NCBI RefSeq assembly: GCF_037577855.1
Contig: NZ_JBAKFX010000004.1
Span: forward strand, 79,755-143,754
Direction of reading: 5' to 3'
Source of the DNA: Dethiothermospora halolimnae
Lineage (GTDB): Bacteria > Bacillota > Clostridia > Tissierellales > VENL01
DNA: 64,000 bases
Both the position numbers and the translations under genes were made by a program. Numbering within the stretch: the stretch's first letter is position 1; each line of letters begins with the position of its first letter. The notes under the pieces are model-generated. The model was not told the origin of the DNA. It saw only the letters and a program-made list of their open reading frames with translations, and made no database searches. Of the stretch, positions 25,791-35,458 are shown one piece after another.

Positions 25791-27995
25791 ATGAATTACT
25801 TAGAAGGATTGAATGAAAGGCAAAAAGAGGCAGTTACCACGACGGATGGTCCCCTTTTAGTTCTCGCAGGGGCAGGGAGTGGAAAAACTAGAGTTTTAAC
25901 CCATAGAATTGCCTATATAATAGAAGAAAAGAATGTGGAGCCGGAGAATATACTTGCCATAACCTTTACCAATAAAGCAGCCAATGAAATGAAGGAAAGG
26001 GTAGAAAGGATTTTAAAGGGAAGAATTGGTCATATGTGGATGGGAACCTTCCACTCAATATGTGTAAGAATATTAAGGCGGGATATAGATAAAATAGACT
26101 ATAATAGAAACTTTGTTATATTTGATACAGCGGATCAGAAAACCCTTATAACCGATTGCATTAAGGAATTAAATTTAGATAAAAAAATGTATGATCCAAA
26201 GACGATGCTAAACTTTATAAGTGGCCAAAAGGATAAATTGATTAAACCAGAATCGTACATAAAGGATAATTATAGTGACTTTAGAAAAAGACAACAAGGG
26301 GAAATATATGAACTATATCAGAAAAAATTAAAGGAAAATAATGCCCTTGATTTTGATGACCTTATTAATAAGACAATAGATTTATTTAAAGACTATCCAG
26401 AGGTTTTAGATTATTATCAAAGAAAGTTTAAATATATACTAGTTGATGAGTATCAGGATACCAATAGGGCTCAATATATTTTAGTAAGGTTACTTGCTAA
26501 ACTTCATAAAAATATATGTGCCGTTGGCGATAGTGACCAGTCGATCTATGGGTGGCGTGGAGCTGATATAAGGAATATAAATGACTTTGAAAAGGACTAC
26601 GACAATGCAAAGATTATAAAGCTTGAGCAAAATTATCGTTCAACTAAAAATATCTTAGATGCTGCCAACTATGTTATAAAAAATAATATGGATAGAAAGG
26701 CTAAAAAGTTATGGACATCCCAGGAATCAGGTAGCCTTATAAAGCAGTTTAAAGGTTATGATGAAAGGGATGAAGCAAGTTATATTATAAAGAACATAAA
26801 TAAAATAAAGAAAGAAGAAGAATATGGTTTCTCCGACTTTGCAGTTCTTTATAGAACCAATGCCCAGTCCCGTGTACTAGAGGAAGCATTAATGAAGGCA
26901 AATATACCCTATAAGATTGTCGGGGGTCTTAAGTTCTATGATAGGAAGGAAATAAAGGATATTATTGCCTATTTAAGGCTTATACAAAATCCAGTGGATA
27001 ATATTAGTCTAAAAAGAATAATAAATGTTCCTAAAAGGGGAATAGGAAAAAGAACATTAGAAAAAATAGAAGAAAAGAGCCTTAGTCAAGGGGAAAGCAT
27101 GTATAGTATTATACTAGATGTTGATGAAATGGATAATCTATCCCATAGGGCTAAATCAAAAATAAAGGATTTTTCCTCTATGATAGGAAAGTTTATAGCC
27201 ATGAAGGAACTTATAGAAGTAAAGGAACTTATAGAAAATGTAATAGATTCCACAGGATATGTTAGGGAACTTGAAAAGGATGATTCCGTTGAAGCCAGAA
27301 CAAGAGTGGAAAATATAAAAGAGTTTCTATCGGTGGCAATAGACTTTCAAGCTAATAATGACGATAATAATCTAGAGGAGTTTTTAGCCAATATATCACT
27401 AATGTCCGATGTGGATAAAACCGATGAAGATTTAGATAATGCAGTTACTTTAATGACCCTTCATAGTGCCAAGGGCCTTGAATATCCAGTTGTATTTTTA
27501 ACGGGAATGGAAGAGGGGCTATTCCCAACTTCGAGGGCACTAGATAGTGAAGCCGATTTAGAAGAAGAAAGAAGACTTTGTTATGTGGGAATAACTAGAG
27601 CGGAAAGGATACTTCATATGACAAATGCAATAACTAGAACCATATATGGTAGAACAAATTATAATACCCCATCAAGGTTTTTAGAAGAAGTACCATCAAA
27701 CTTAGTTGAAGAAGGGAATAAATCCAGTGGTAATAAAATTGGTGGAATGAAGCCTAAAAGACAGCTAAAGGATTTCATGAAGGAATATGCAGTTACTGCA
27801 AAGGCAGAAAAGAAGAATACAACTACTGGAGATAGTGTTAAATCTGGTACAAAGATAAGACATAAAACATGGGGAGAAGGCACAGTGGTTCAAATAAATG
27901 GAACTGGGGATAACACGGAACTAACGGTGGCCTTTGCCAGTAAAGGAATAAAGAAGATAATGCTTTCCTATGCGCCGGTGGAAATTTTAAAATAA
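25791..27995 (+). CDS. pcrA: ATP-dependent DNA helicase PcrA/UvrD
   Basis: This 734-aa superfamily 1A 3'-5' helicase serves repair and replication restart. Walker A is AGAGSGKTR (Lys32). Motif II is VDEYQDT, followed by GDSDQSIYGWRGA and QNYRST. The C-terminal motifs include TLHSAKGLEYPVVFL and YVGITRA. The extreme C-terminus (GTKIRHKTWGEGTVVQI) is the Tudor-like RNA polymerase-binding module of PcrA. The start follows AAAGGAGTATTTT. ligA follows with only a palindromic repeat between, the usual pcrA-ligA pairing of Firmicutes. Confidence 0.96.
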   Translation: MNYLEGLNERQKEAVTTTDGPLLVLAGAGSGKTRVLTHRIAYIIEEKNVEPENILAITFTNKAANEMKERVERILKGRIGHMWMGTFHSICVRILRRDIDKIDYNRNFVIFDTADQKTLITDCIKELNLDKKMYDPKTMLNFISGQKDKLIKPESYIKDNYSDFRKRQQGEIYELYQKKLKENNALDFDDLINKTIDLFKDYPEVLDYYQRKFKYILVDEYQDTNRAQYILVRLLAKLHKNICAVGDSDQSIYGWRGADIRNINDFEKDYDNAKIIKLEQNYRSTKNILDAANYVIKNNMDRKAKKLWTSQESGSLIKQFKGYDERDEASYIIKNINKIKKEEEYGFSDFAVLYRTNAQSRVLEEALMKANIPYKIVGGLKFYDRKEIKDIIAYLRLIQNPVDNISLKRIINVPKRGIGKRTLEKIEEKSLSQGESMYSIILDVDEMDNLSHRAKSKIKDFSSMIGKFIAMKELIEVKELIENVIDSTGYVRELEKDDSVEARTRVENIKEFLSVAIDFQANNDDNNLEEFLANISLMSDVDKTDEDLDNAVTLMTLHSAKGLEYPVVFLTGMEEGLFPTSRALDSEADLEEERRLCYVGITRAERILHMTNAITRTIYGRTNYNTPSRFLEEVPSNLVEEGNKSSGNKIGGMKPKRQLKDFMKEYAVTAKAEKKNTTTGDSVKSGTKIRHKTWGEGTVVQINGTGDNTELTVAFASKGIKKIMLSYAPVEILK

Positions 27996-27996
27996 T

Positions 27997-28128
27997 TGAG
28001 AATTGACAGTGGACAATTGACAGTTAAGGTGATTTTACTCACTCTGTTCGTAAAAGATTATAATTTTAAATCGGCTTCAGCCGATTTATACCTTAACTGT
28101 CAATTGTCAATTGTCCACTGTCAATTTT
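27997..28128. repeat. composite palindromic repeat, AATTGACAG-arm type
   Basis: The left arm (AATTGACAGTGGACAATTGA) and the right arm (TCAATTGTCCACTGTCAATT) are near-perfect complements. The core has GTGATTTTACTCACTCTGTT and AATCGGCTTCAGCCGATT. It starts two bases after the pcrA stop and ends 20 bases before ligA, so it is transcribed with both genes. The copy after the yerC-like gene is closely related. Confidence 0.8.
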
Positions 28129-28151
28129 TAAAAAAAAGGGATGGTGAAACA

Positions 28152-30146
28152 ATGGATAGAATGAGGGAACTTATAGATAAGATAAACGAGTTAAATTACT
28201 ATTACTACACCCTTGATGATCCTAAGGTTAGTGATAAGGAGTATGATAGGTTATATGATGAGCTTTTAGAGCTTGAAGAGGAAACGGGAACTGTTATGGA
28301 GGACTCTCCAACCCAGAGGGTTGGTGGGGAACCCCTTGATAAGTTTGAAAAACATAGACATTTAGGTAGGCTTTGGAGTCTTGATAAAAGCCAGAGTATA
28401 GAAGAGTTAAGGGAATGGAACAATCGTGTTAAGAGACTTATTAGTCAACATAATACATCTAATGAAGAAAAGTTACCAGAACCTACATATATATTAGAAT
28501 ATAAATTTGATGGGTTGACTATAAACCTAACCTATGAAAATGGAAAGTTAGTCCAAGGGGCAACTAGGGGAAATGGAGTAGTGGGTGAAGCTATAATTCC
28601 CCAGATTAAAACCATAAAGTCTATCCCTTTAACTATAGATTTTGATGGTACTATAGAAGTGCAAGGAGAAGGGGTAATGCCCTTATCTGTTTTAGAAGAA
28701 TATAATAAGAAGGCAGACGAACCCCTTAAAAATGCAAGAAATGCAGCGGCAGGAGCCCTTAGAAACCTTGATCCTAAGGTTACTGCAAAGAGAAATCTAT
28801 CGGCATACTTTTATAATGTAGGATATATAGAGGGAAAGGAATTTGAAACCCACTTAGAAATGATGGAATTTTTAAAGGAAAATAGATTGCCTGTATTTAA
28901 ATACATAAAATCATTTAATAATATAGAAGATTTAATAGAACAAATAGAAGTGTTAAATGAAGAAAGAAAAAAATTAGATGTATTAACCGATGGATTAGTT
29001 ATAAAAATAAATGATATGAGAACAAGGGAAGTCTTAGGATATACTCAAAAATTCCCTAGATGGGCAATAGCATATAAGTTTGAAGCGGAAGAGGTTACAA
29101 CAAAACTTAATAAAATAAATTGGAATGTGGGAAGAACAGGGAAAGTTACCCCAACAGCAGAACTTGAACCAGTGGATATAGGGGGAGTGACTGTAAAGCG
29201 GGCTACACTAAATAACTGGGATGATATCCAAAGAAAAAATGTAAAAGTAGGTTCTAGGGTATGGATAAGAAGATCCAATGATGTTATACCAGAGATAATG
29301 GGAACAGTGAATGAAAGTTGTGGAGATTGTAAAGATATAGAGAAACCTGAAGAGTGTCCCTATTGTGGTAGTGAACTTATAAGGGATGGAGTACATATAT
29401 TTTGTCCCAATTCATTATCCTGTAAGCCTCAACTGGTATCAAGACTTGTCCATTATGGTAGTAGAGATGCAATGAACATAGAGGGATTTAGTGAAAAAAC
29501 AGCTATACAATTATTTGATGAATTGGATTTAAAAAATATACCTGAGCTTTATGAACTTAAATTTGATGATCTAGTTAAATTAGATAGATTTGGAGAAAAA
29601 AAGGCTCAAAATTTATTAGATGCAATAGAAAAAAGTAAGGATTGTACCCTAGACGCATTTATATATGCCCTTGGCATACCCAATGTAGGCAAGAAGACAG
29701 CGACAGACTTGGCTAATAAATATAAATCATTGGATAATCTATTAAAAGCTTCAAAGGAAGAGCTAGTTGATATTCCCGATATTGGAGAGATTGTAGCAGA
29801 TAGTATAATAGAGTTTGTAAATGATGAAAAAATATTAGATAGTATAGAAAAGTTACTAGATGAAGGGGTTAAACCAACTTACCATGAAGAAGAGACGATA
29901 GATGAGGAAACAATATTTACTGATAAAAAAGTAGTGGTAACAGGAACAATAGAAGGGATAAGTAGAAAGGAAGCAAAGGAAATAATCAAAAGACTAGGTG
30001 GTAAAGTAACGGGAAGTGTAAGTAAAAATACCGACCTTGTTGTAGTGGGGGAAAATCCCGGTTCTAAAGCTGATAGGGCAAGGGATCTAGGAATTAGGAT
30101 AATTGATGGTGATGAGTTTAGAAGTATGGTTGAAGGTATAGAATAA
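28152..30146 (+). CDS. ligA: NAD-dependent DNA ligase
   Basis: This is the replicative NAD+-dependent ligase. The chosen ATG (28152, after AAAGGGATGGTG) gives 664 aa, the usual length. An upstream in-frame extension of 52 codons would be translated from the palindromic repeat and is excluded. Domains in order are Ia with YYYYTLDDPKVSDKEYD, and the adenylation domain with Lys118 in EYKFDG. An OB fold and a four-cysteine zinc finger (CPYCGSEL and FCPNSLSC) follow. Helix-hairpin-helix repeats (ALGIPNVGKKTA) come next, then a C-terminal BRCT domain (about 590-664). It is followed by a terminator. Confidence 0.95.
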   Translation: MDRMRELIDKINELNYYYYTLDDPKVSDKEYDRLYDELLELEEETGTVMEDSPTQRVGGEPLDKFEKHRHLGRLWSLDKSQSIEELREWNNRVKRLISQHNTSNEEKLPEPTYILEYKFDGLTINLTYENGKLVQGATRGNGVVGEAIIPQIKTIKSIPLTIDFDGTIEVQGEGVMPLSVLEEYNKKADEPLKNARNAAAGALRNLDPKVTAKRNLSAYFYNVGYIEGKEFETHLEMMEFLKENRLPVFKYIKSFNNIEDLIEQIEVLNEERKKLDVLTDGLVIKINDMRTREVLGYTQKFPRWAIAYKFEAEEVTTKLNKINWNVGRTGKVTPTAELEPVDIGGVTVKRATLNNWDDIQRKNVKVGSRVWIRRSNDVIPEIMGTVNESCGDCKDIEKPEECPYCGSELIRDGVHIFCPNSLSCKPQLVSRLVHYGSRDAMNIEGFSEKTAIQLFDELDLKNIPELYELKFDDLVKLDRFGEKKAQNLLDAIEKSKDCTLDAFIYALGIPNVGKKTATDLANKYKSLDNLLKASKEELVDIPDIGEIVADSIIEFVNDEKILDSIEKLLDEGVKPTYHEEETIDEETIFTDKKVVVTGTIEGISRKEAKEIIKRLGGKVTGSVSKNTDLVVVGENPGSKADRARDLGIRIIDGDEFRSMVEGIE

Positions 30147-30147
30147 T

Positions 30148-30187
30148 ATAAAAAATAGGAATTTACCTCTGGGTAAATTCCTATTTT
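30148..30187 (+). terminator. terminator after ligA
   Basis: AAATAGGAATTTACC and GGTAAATTCCTATTT form a 15-bp perfect stem around TCTG, followed by TAAAA. The T-run is short. Confidence 0.7.
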
Positions 30188-30240
30188 AAAATTTATTATT
30201 AGATTTATAATATCAATAGCAAGAAGAGGGGATTTTAATT

Positions 30241-32085
30241 ATGGAAAGGGAGTACTACTCTATTATAAAAGAACTTTCGAGAATTCATATTGTTCCGTAT
30301 CATAAATGGAATAATAAAGCAAAAAAAATTATAAAGGATTTATTGGGAGATATTCCATATTTTATAACTCCCAATGGGAGTATATTCATAGGGGAAGAAT
30401 GTGAGGAAAATATTAAAAGTAACAAAATATGTTTACAGGCCCATTTAGATCATCCGGGGGGAAGACTATATTATAGTAAGCAACAAAATTATATGTATTG
30501 TAAATTTTATGGGCAAAGTAGCTGTCAGAAACTAATAGGTAGAAAATTTGGGGCTTTTACATTGGGAGAAAGTAAGTCAATTAATAATCTAGAAGTGGAA
30601 CATTGTAACAAGAATTCAAATGATTATATAACTTTGTTTTTTAAACCTAATAAAGAGATTATGAAAGAATATGAATCAGGGGATCTGGTTATCCATTATA
30701 ATTCCTCCTTAGTAGTAGATGAAAGTATAAAAAACTGGAATTTAGATGATATATTAAATAGTGCTTTGATTATATATCTTTTGAAGGATAAAAAATATAG
30801 AGGACATTATGGTCTCTTAACCATAAATGAAGAAGTTGACCACAGTGGTATATATGAATTTTTAAATATAACTATAGACAAAAATCTTTACTTTATATCA
30901 ATGGACACCATATATGATGAAAGCAATATCAATAATGATTTCGGCATAAGAATTAAACAAGGAAGGGTTAAACTAGATAAGTTTATACCTAATAATTTTA
31001 AGAATAACATTAATGAAAAATATAAAGGTAAAATCCCTTTTGGAGAAAGTGAAGCTATAACTTTGACTAAGGAAAATGCAAGCAATATAGGTTTATTTGT
31101 CAAGATAAAAAACTTTCACAATGGAATTCCCTTTAAGAAATTTCAAGAGGAAGAAATTCATATAGAAGTATTTAATGAGTATATTAATTTTGTAAAATAT
31201 ATTGTTGATAGTATGGATATGTACTTAACTTTAGAAAGGCTTAAGTTTTTTAAAGTTAGTAAAGACAAGTTAAAAATAAATATTAGAAATTACTGCAATG
31301 ATATTAGAGATATAATATTAGAATGTAGAGATTACACTGACTACTTAATAAAAGGCGCTCAGAATATAAGTGATATTTTTTCAAAATATAACTTAAATAT
31401 ACCAAATATGAACAACCATATATTTTATAACTGCAAGAAAAACTTAGAAAACAAAGAAATTATGGAAATAGACAAGATGGAGGTTGAGGAAATAGTAGGA
31501 TATTTGTTAGACAATATTTCTAATTTATTTGATATAGAGAAAGATGATCTCTTTAACTATATTAAGGATATAGATATATCACAAATAATATTGGGAAATT
31601 TTAATGCTTGTAATATATTTCATCCTAGACCTATGATTATACTATCTAATGACCAAATCAGAGGAGAGGATATAGAAAGGGTTATGACCCATGAACTAAC
31701 CCATTATATTACGAGAAATATATGGAGGGGTATAAACCTGCCAGGTATCGCTAAAACTTATTATGATGAGGGATTAGCTATATATATATCGGCTAAAAAA
31801 TGCAAACTAACTATTAGAGAAGCACTAACTTTAAAAGAAGATGAATATGTTAAATATATGGGAAATATAGAAAAGTTAAGAGAATGGTTTTTAGACTATT
31901 TAAGAGGTAATAATGTAAGTTTCTATAAGGGAAATATACATGAATATTTTATAGAAAAGCAAGTTCCCCACCCATTCTATGCAAATACAAAAGAAATGCC
32001 CCGTTATGGATATTTTCTAGGGGCATTAGAGACTAAAAGGATGATTGAAGGAGGGAATTATTATGAAAAATTGTTATGTAAGTAA
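30241..32085 (+). CDS. two-domain metallopeptidase (MH-clan aminopeptidase plus HExxH gluzincin)
   Basis: I know of no named family for this 614-aa protein. The N-terminal part (about 1-330) keeps the full co-catalytic zinc set of M28/M42-like aminopeptidases. These are His68 and Asp70 in QAHLDHPGG, Asp169/170 in NLDDILNS, Glu197-Glu198 in TINEEVDHSG, Asp222 in SMDT and His293 in NFHNGIP. The C-terminal part (about 440-614) has a separate HELTH zinc motif (His484, Glu485, His488) with a downstream Glu510 in YYDEGLA, a gluzincin pattern. There is no signal peptide, so it should be cytosolic. It overlaps the radical SAM gene by 23 bases, which implies joint function, probably peptide processing. 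The ribosome site is GAGGGGATT. Confidence 0.75.
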   Translation: MEREYYSIIKELSRIHIVPYHKWNNKAKKIIKDLLGDIPYFITPNGSIFIGEECEENIKSNKICLQAHLDHPGGRLYYSKQQNYMYCKFYGQSSCQKLIGRKFGAFTLGESKSINNLEVEHCNKNSNDYITLFFKPNKEIMKEYESGDLVIHYNSSLVVDESIKNWNLDDILNSALIIYLLKDKKYRGHYGLLTINEEVDHSGIYEFLNITIDKNLYFISMDTIYDESNINNDFGIRIKQGRVKLDKFIPNNFKNNINEKYKGKIPFGESEAITLTKENASNIGLFVKIKNFHNGIPFKKFQEEEIHIEVFNEYINFVKYIVDSMDMYLTLERLKFFKVSKDKLKINIRNYCNDIRDIILECRDYTDYLIKGAQNISDIFSKYNLNIPNMNNHIFYNCKKNLENKEIMEIDKMEVEEIVGYLLDNISNLFDIEKDDLFNYIKDIDISQIILGNFNACNIFHPRPMIILSNDQIRGEDIERVMTHELTHYITRNIWRGINLPGIAKTYYDEGLAIYISAKKCKLTIREALTLKEDEYVKYMGNIEKLREWFLDYLRGNNVSFYKGNIHEYFIEKQVPHPFYANTKEMPRYGYFLGALETKRMIEGGNYYEKLLCK

Positions 32086-33475
32086 TTATTTAAATATAAT
32101 TTCCCTAAAAAATACAAGCTTATTATTTAATGGTTTCAGTGGCTCTGTAGATGAAGTCTCTAAGGATTTAGGAGATTTTTTAAAAAATAATAAAAGAATA
32201 AAAAAGCAAAATGATATTTTAGAAGAAGAAATTAACTTCTTGATGAATCGGGGACATTTAACTAGCTTATCAAAGGAACAGGAAATAGAAAAATTTAAAG
32301 AGTTTGCTAAAAGAGTGGATGATTACAATATGAAAGTATATGCAAAACGAGGAAAATTAATGCTTCTTTTGACCTATGATTGTAATTTAGATTGTTATTA
32401 TTGCTATCAAAATTCAATAAGAAAAGAAAAAAATAATAAGTTAATGACAAAAGATTTAGTAAATCAATTATTTAACGATTATTATTATCAATTATTTAGA
32501 GATGTAGATAAGGGTAACGTGGATATAATATTATATGGAGGGGAACCTCTTTTGAAAAAAAATAGGGAAGTTGTAGAAAGAGCATTAGAATATTCTAAAA
32601 AATACTCTAGCAATGTAGCGGCAATATCTAATTGTACGGAACTAGAGCACTATATAGATCTACTGGGACCCTTACCGGGTATGATTAACTTTATACAAGT
32701 GTCAATCGATGGTGATAGAAAAAGTCACAATGAAACTAGAAGCACTAAAAAAGGTAGATTTACATTTGATACTATATTGAGGAATATACATATAATGCTT
32801 GATAAGAAAGTTAAAGTAAATATACGGATAAATATACAACCTAAAAATTTTCAAAATCTTGATGTCTTATATGATTTACTGGAACAGGAAGAAATATTAG
32901 ATCACCCATATTCCTATGTGTATGTAAATAATTTAAGAAATAATTTTGGACAAGTAAGAAATATTGATTTTGAAAATGATAAAAAAGTATTAGAGTTATT
33001 GGAAAAAATGAATACTAAAGACAAAATAAAGCATCCTATAAGAAGGCGAGCAGATGAAGTATCATATACTATAAAAACGAAAAAAAATATGCCATTTAAA
33101 AAAACTAGATTTTGTATGAAAAACATACCGAATAATTACATAGTAGACCCATACGGTGATATTTATGGATGTTATGAAGAAGCCGGCAGGAGTAGACTAA
33201 AAATAGGTTCTTTAAGAAATGGAGAATTAAAGAAAACCCTCAATAAGGAAATATACTTACAAAGAAATATTATAAACATTAAAAAGTGCTTAGGATGTTC
33301 GGTAGCTTTACTCTGCGGTGGAGAATGTGATGTTAAAGTAAGAGAAAAAAATATAGATATAAAATCCTATTGTAACTCTAGAAAAAAAGAAATTCACCAA
33401 GGAATAAAAAATTTTTATACAAAAGGGGGAGACTTTACAACTGATTATTTAAATACTTTATTTCCCAATCTGTAA
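32063..33475 (+). CDS. radical SAM/SPASM peptide-maturase-like protein
   Basis: This 470-aa radical SAM protein has the CxxxCxxC cluster in YDCNLDCYYCY (Cys107, 111 and 114 from the chosen start). A C-terminal SPASM domain has seven cysteines (FCMK, YGCYEE, KCLGC, LLCGGEC and SYC) for two auxiliary clusters. Enzymes of this layout modify ribosomal peptides or act as protein-maturing oxidases. The N-terminal 90 residues (SNYLNIISLKNTSLLFNG) resemble the leader-recognition parts of such maturases. The ATG at 32063 follows GAAGGAGGG inside the peptidase gene. I searched the flanks and saw no convincing precursor peptide. Confidence 0.85.
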   Translation: MKNCYVSNYLNIISLKNTSLLFNGFSGSVDEVSKDLGDFLKNNKRIKKQNDILEEEINFLMNRGHLTSLSKEQEIEKFKEFAKRVDDYNMKVYAKRGKLMLLLTYDCNLDCYYCYQNSIRKEKNNKLMTKDLVNQLFNDYYYQLFRDVDKGNVDIILYGGEPLLKKNREVVERALEYSKKYSSNVAAISNCTELEHYIDLLGPLPGMINFIQVSIDGDRKSHNETRSTKKGRFTFDTILRNIHIMLDKKVKVNIRINIQPKNFQNLDVLYDLLEQEEILDHPYSYVYVNNLRNNFGQVRNIDFENDKKVLELLEKMNTKDKIKHPIRRRADEVSYTIKTKKNMPFKKTRFCMKNIPNNYIVDPYGDIYGCYEEAGRSRLKIGSLRNGELKKTLNKEIYLQRNIINIKKCLGCSVALLCGGECDVKVREKNIDIKSYCNSRKKEIHQGIKNFYTKGGDFTTDYLNTLFPNL

Positions 33476-33555
33476 AAAAGGTATAATACTACATTCTATG
33501 AGAGATGTTTACACAACAGAAGTAATAATGTATTATATTTTATAGAACCTATAAA

Positions 33556-33655
33556 AAATAGAGGAGAAGGGAGAATTGAGAGAGGAGAGTTAGTTGAAAG
33601 TCGGTTTCGCTGGTTTGTCTATATCTCTTTACTCTAAATTCTCCACTATAAAAAG
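33556..33655. repeat. palindromic intergenic repeat with GAGAATTGAGAG arms
   Basis: The left arm AGAAGGGAGAATTGAGAGAG and the right arm TCTCTTTACTCTAAATTCTC are approximate complements. The core is GTCGGTTTCGCTGGTTTG. It is a third arm type of the palindromic repeats in this window and lies just before the gatC ribosome site. Confidence 0.6.
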
Positions 33656-33672
33656 ATAAGGAGGATGAAAGA

Positions 33673-33957
33673 ATGATATCGAAAGATGATGTAAAGCATG
33701 TTGCTAAGCTTTCTAAGCTTAAGTTTAATGATGAAGAAATAGAAGATTTTACAGAAAAATTTAAATCAGTAGTAGAATATATAGATAAGTTAAAAGAAGT
33801 TGATACAGAAGGTGTGGAACCTACATATCACGTTCTTCCTATAAAAAATGTTATGAGGGAAGATGAAGTTCATGAATCCCTATCTAGGGATAAGGTTTTA
33901 TCCAATGCCACTAATAGTGAAAATGGATATATAAAGATACCAAAGGTTCTTAAATAA
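33673..33957 (+). CDS. gatC: Asp-tRNA(Asn)/Glu-tRNA(Gln) amidotransferase subunit C
   Basis: GatC is the 94-aa linker subunit that stabilises GatA in the GatCAB complex, which converts Glu-tRNA(Gln) and Asp-tRNA(Asn) to the amides. The family pattern is visible: an N-terminal VKHVAKLSKLKFNDEEIEDF and the central VDTEGVEPTYHVLP. The start follows AAGGAGGATGAAAGA. It opens gatCAB, with 22 bases to gatA. Confidence 0.95.
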   Translation: MISKDDVKHVAKLSKLKFNDEEIEDFTEKFKSVVEYIDKLKEVDTEGVEPTYHVLPIKNVMREDEVHESLSRDKVLSNATNSENGYIKIPKVLK

Positions 33958-33979
33958 ACAAAGAAAAGAGGTGAAAAAA

Positions 33980-35458
33980 ATGGATGTTACAACAATGACT
34001 ATCCATGAATTAAGGGATAAAATAAGAAATAAAGAAATAAGTTCCTATGAATTAGTAGAAAGCTTTTTTAATAAAATAGAAAAAACTGATGAAAAATTAG
34101 GTAGTTTTATATCATTAAATAAAGAAAAAGCATTAAAGAAAGCTAAAATAATAGATAAAAAACTAGAAAATGGAGAAGAACTTGGAGACTTAGCAGGAAT
34201 ACCTATTGCCATAAAGGATAATATTGTGGTTGAAGGATTAAAAAATACATGTGGCTCTGAACTTTTAGAAAATTTTGTATCCCCATATGATGCCACAGTT
34301 ATAAAAAGATTAAAGGCTGAAGGAGCTATAATAATAGGTAAAACCAATATGGATGAGTTTGCAATGGGTTCATCAACTGAAACATCAGCATATAAGATTA
34401 CAAAAAATCCATGGGATTTAGATAGGGTTCCAGGGGGATCAAGTGGAGGTTCAGCAGCAGCAGTTTCAGCTAACCAAATACCATTTGCCCTAGGTTCATC
34501 AACAGGAGGATCGATAAGACAGCCTGCAAGCTTTTGTGGAGTAGTTGGATTTAAGCCTACATACGGTTTAGTATCAAGATATGGTCTTGTGGCCTTTGCA
34601 TCTTCCCTTGATCAAATAGGGCCCATTACAAAGGATGTGGAGGATTGTGCCATTGCCCTTAATAGTTTAGTGGGATATGATAAAATGGATTCCACATCTA
34701 TAGACAGGGAAAAGATTGATTATAAAAAGGCCCTTATAAATGATATAAAGGGACTTAAGGTAGCATTGCCTAAGGAATACTTTGATGAAAGAATAGATAA
34801 GAAAATTAAAGAAAAGGTATATGATGCAGTAAAAGTACTGGAAGAATTAGGGGCAGAGGTAAGTGAAGTAAGTCTTCCCCATACAGAATATGCACTACCG
34901 GCATATTACATACTGGCACCATCAGAAGCTAGTTCAAATCTAGCTAGATTTGATGGTATTAGATATGGAAAAAGAGCGGAAAATTATGAATCAACGGAAG
35001 ATATATTTATAAATACAAGAAGTGAAGGATTTGGAGAAGAGGTAAAAAGAAGAATTATGGTAGGAACCTATGCATTATCATCGGGATATTATGATGCATA
35101 TTATGACAAAGCCCAAAGAGTAAGAACATTGATAAAAAGAGATTTTGACAAAGTATTTGAAGAATACGATGTTATTTTATCACCTACCACCCCAACACCA
35201 CCATTTAAGATAGGGGAAAAGGTAGATGACCCGGTATCTATGTATCTATCAGATTTATTAACTGTATCTGTAAACTTAGCTGGAATATGTGCCATGTCTA
35301 TGCCCTGTGGGTATGTAAATGATTTACCAGTAGGCCTTCAAATAATAGGGAATGCCTTTGAAGAAGAAAAGGTGCTAAGGGTTGGATATACTTATGAAAA
35401 GAATGACAAAATAAAAGAGAAAACACCTGAAATAGGAGGTGAGGTAAATGGGTTATAA
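33980..35458 (+). CDS. gatA: Asp/Glu-tRNA amidotransferase subunit A
   Basis: GatA is the amidase that releases ammonia from glutamine. The 492-aa chain has the amidase signature: the Ser-cisSer-Lys triad in GIPIAIKDNIV (Lys), VPGGSSGGSAAAV and the TGGSIRQPASFCGVVGFKPT region. The frame is open to a GTG at 33971, but that GTG is part of the ribosome site AGAGGTG, so the ATG at 33980 is the better start. The 3' end overlaps gatB by 11 bases. Confidence 0.95.
   Translation: MDVTTMTIHELRDKIRNKEISSYELVESFFNKIEKTDEKLGSFISLNKEKALKKAKIIDKKLENGEELGDLAGIPIAIKDNIVVEGLKNTCGSELLENFVSPYDATVIKRLKAEGAIIIGKTNMDEFAMGSSTETSAYKITKNPWDLDRVPGGSSGGSAAAVSANQIPFALGSSTGGSIRQPASFCGVVGFKPTYGLVSRYGLVAFASSLDQIGPITKDVEDCAIALNSLVGYDKMDSTSIDREKIDYKKALINDIKGLKVALPKEYFDERIDKKIKEKVYDAVKVLEELGAEVSEVSLPHTEYALPAYYILAPSEASSNLARFDGIRYGKRAENYESTEDIFINTRSEGFGEEVKRRIMVGTYALSSGYYDAYYDKAQRVRTLIKRDFDKVFEEYDVILSPTTPTPPFKIGEKVDDPVSMYLSDLLTVSVNLAGICAMSMPCGYVNDLPVGLQIIGNAFEEEKVLRVGYTYEKNDKIKEKTPEIGGEVNGL

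Noticed and set aside
33476..33560. Precursor peptide downstream of the radical SAM gene (MRDVYTTEVIMYYIL)
   Set aside because: There is no ribosome site, and it has no Cys, repeat or leader-like features.
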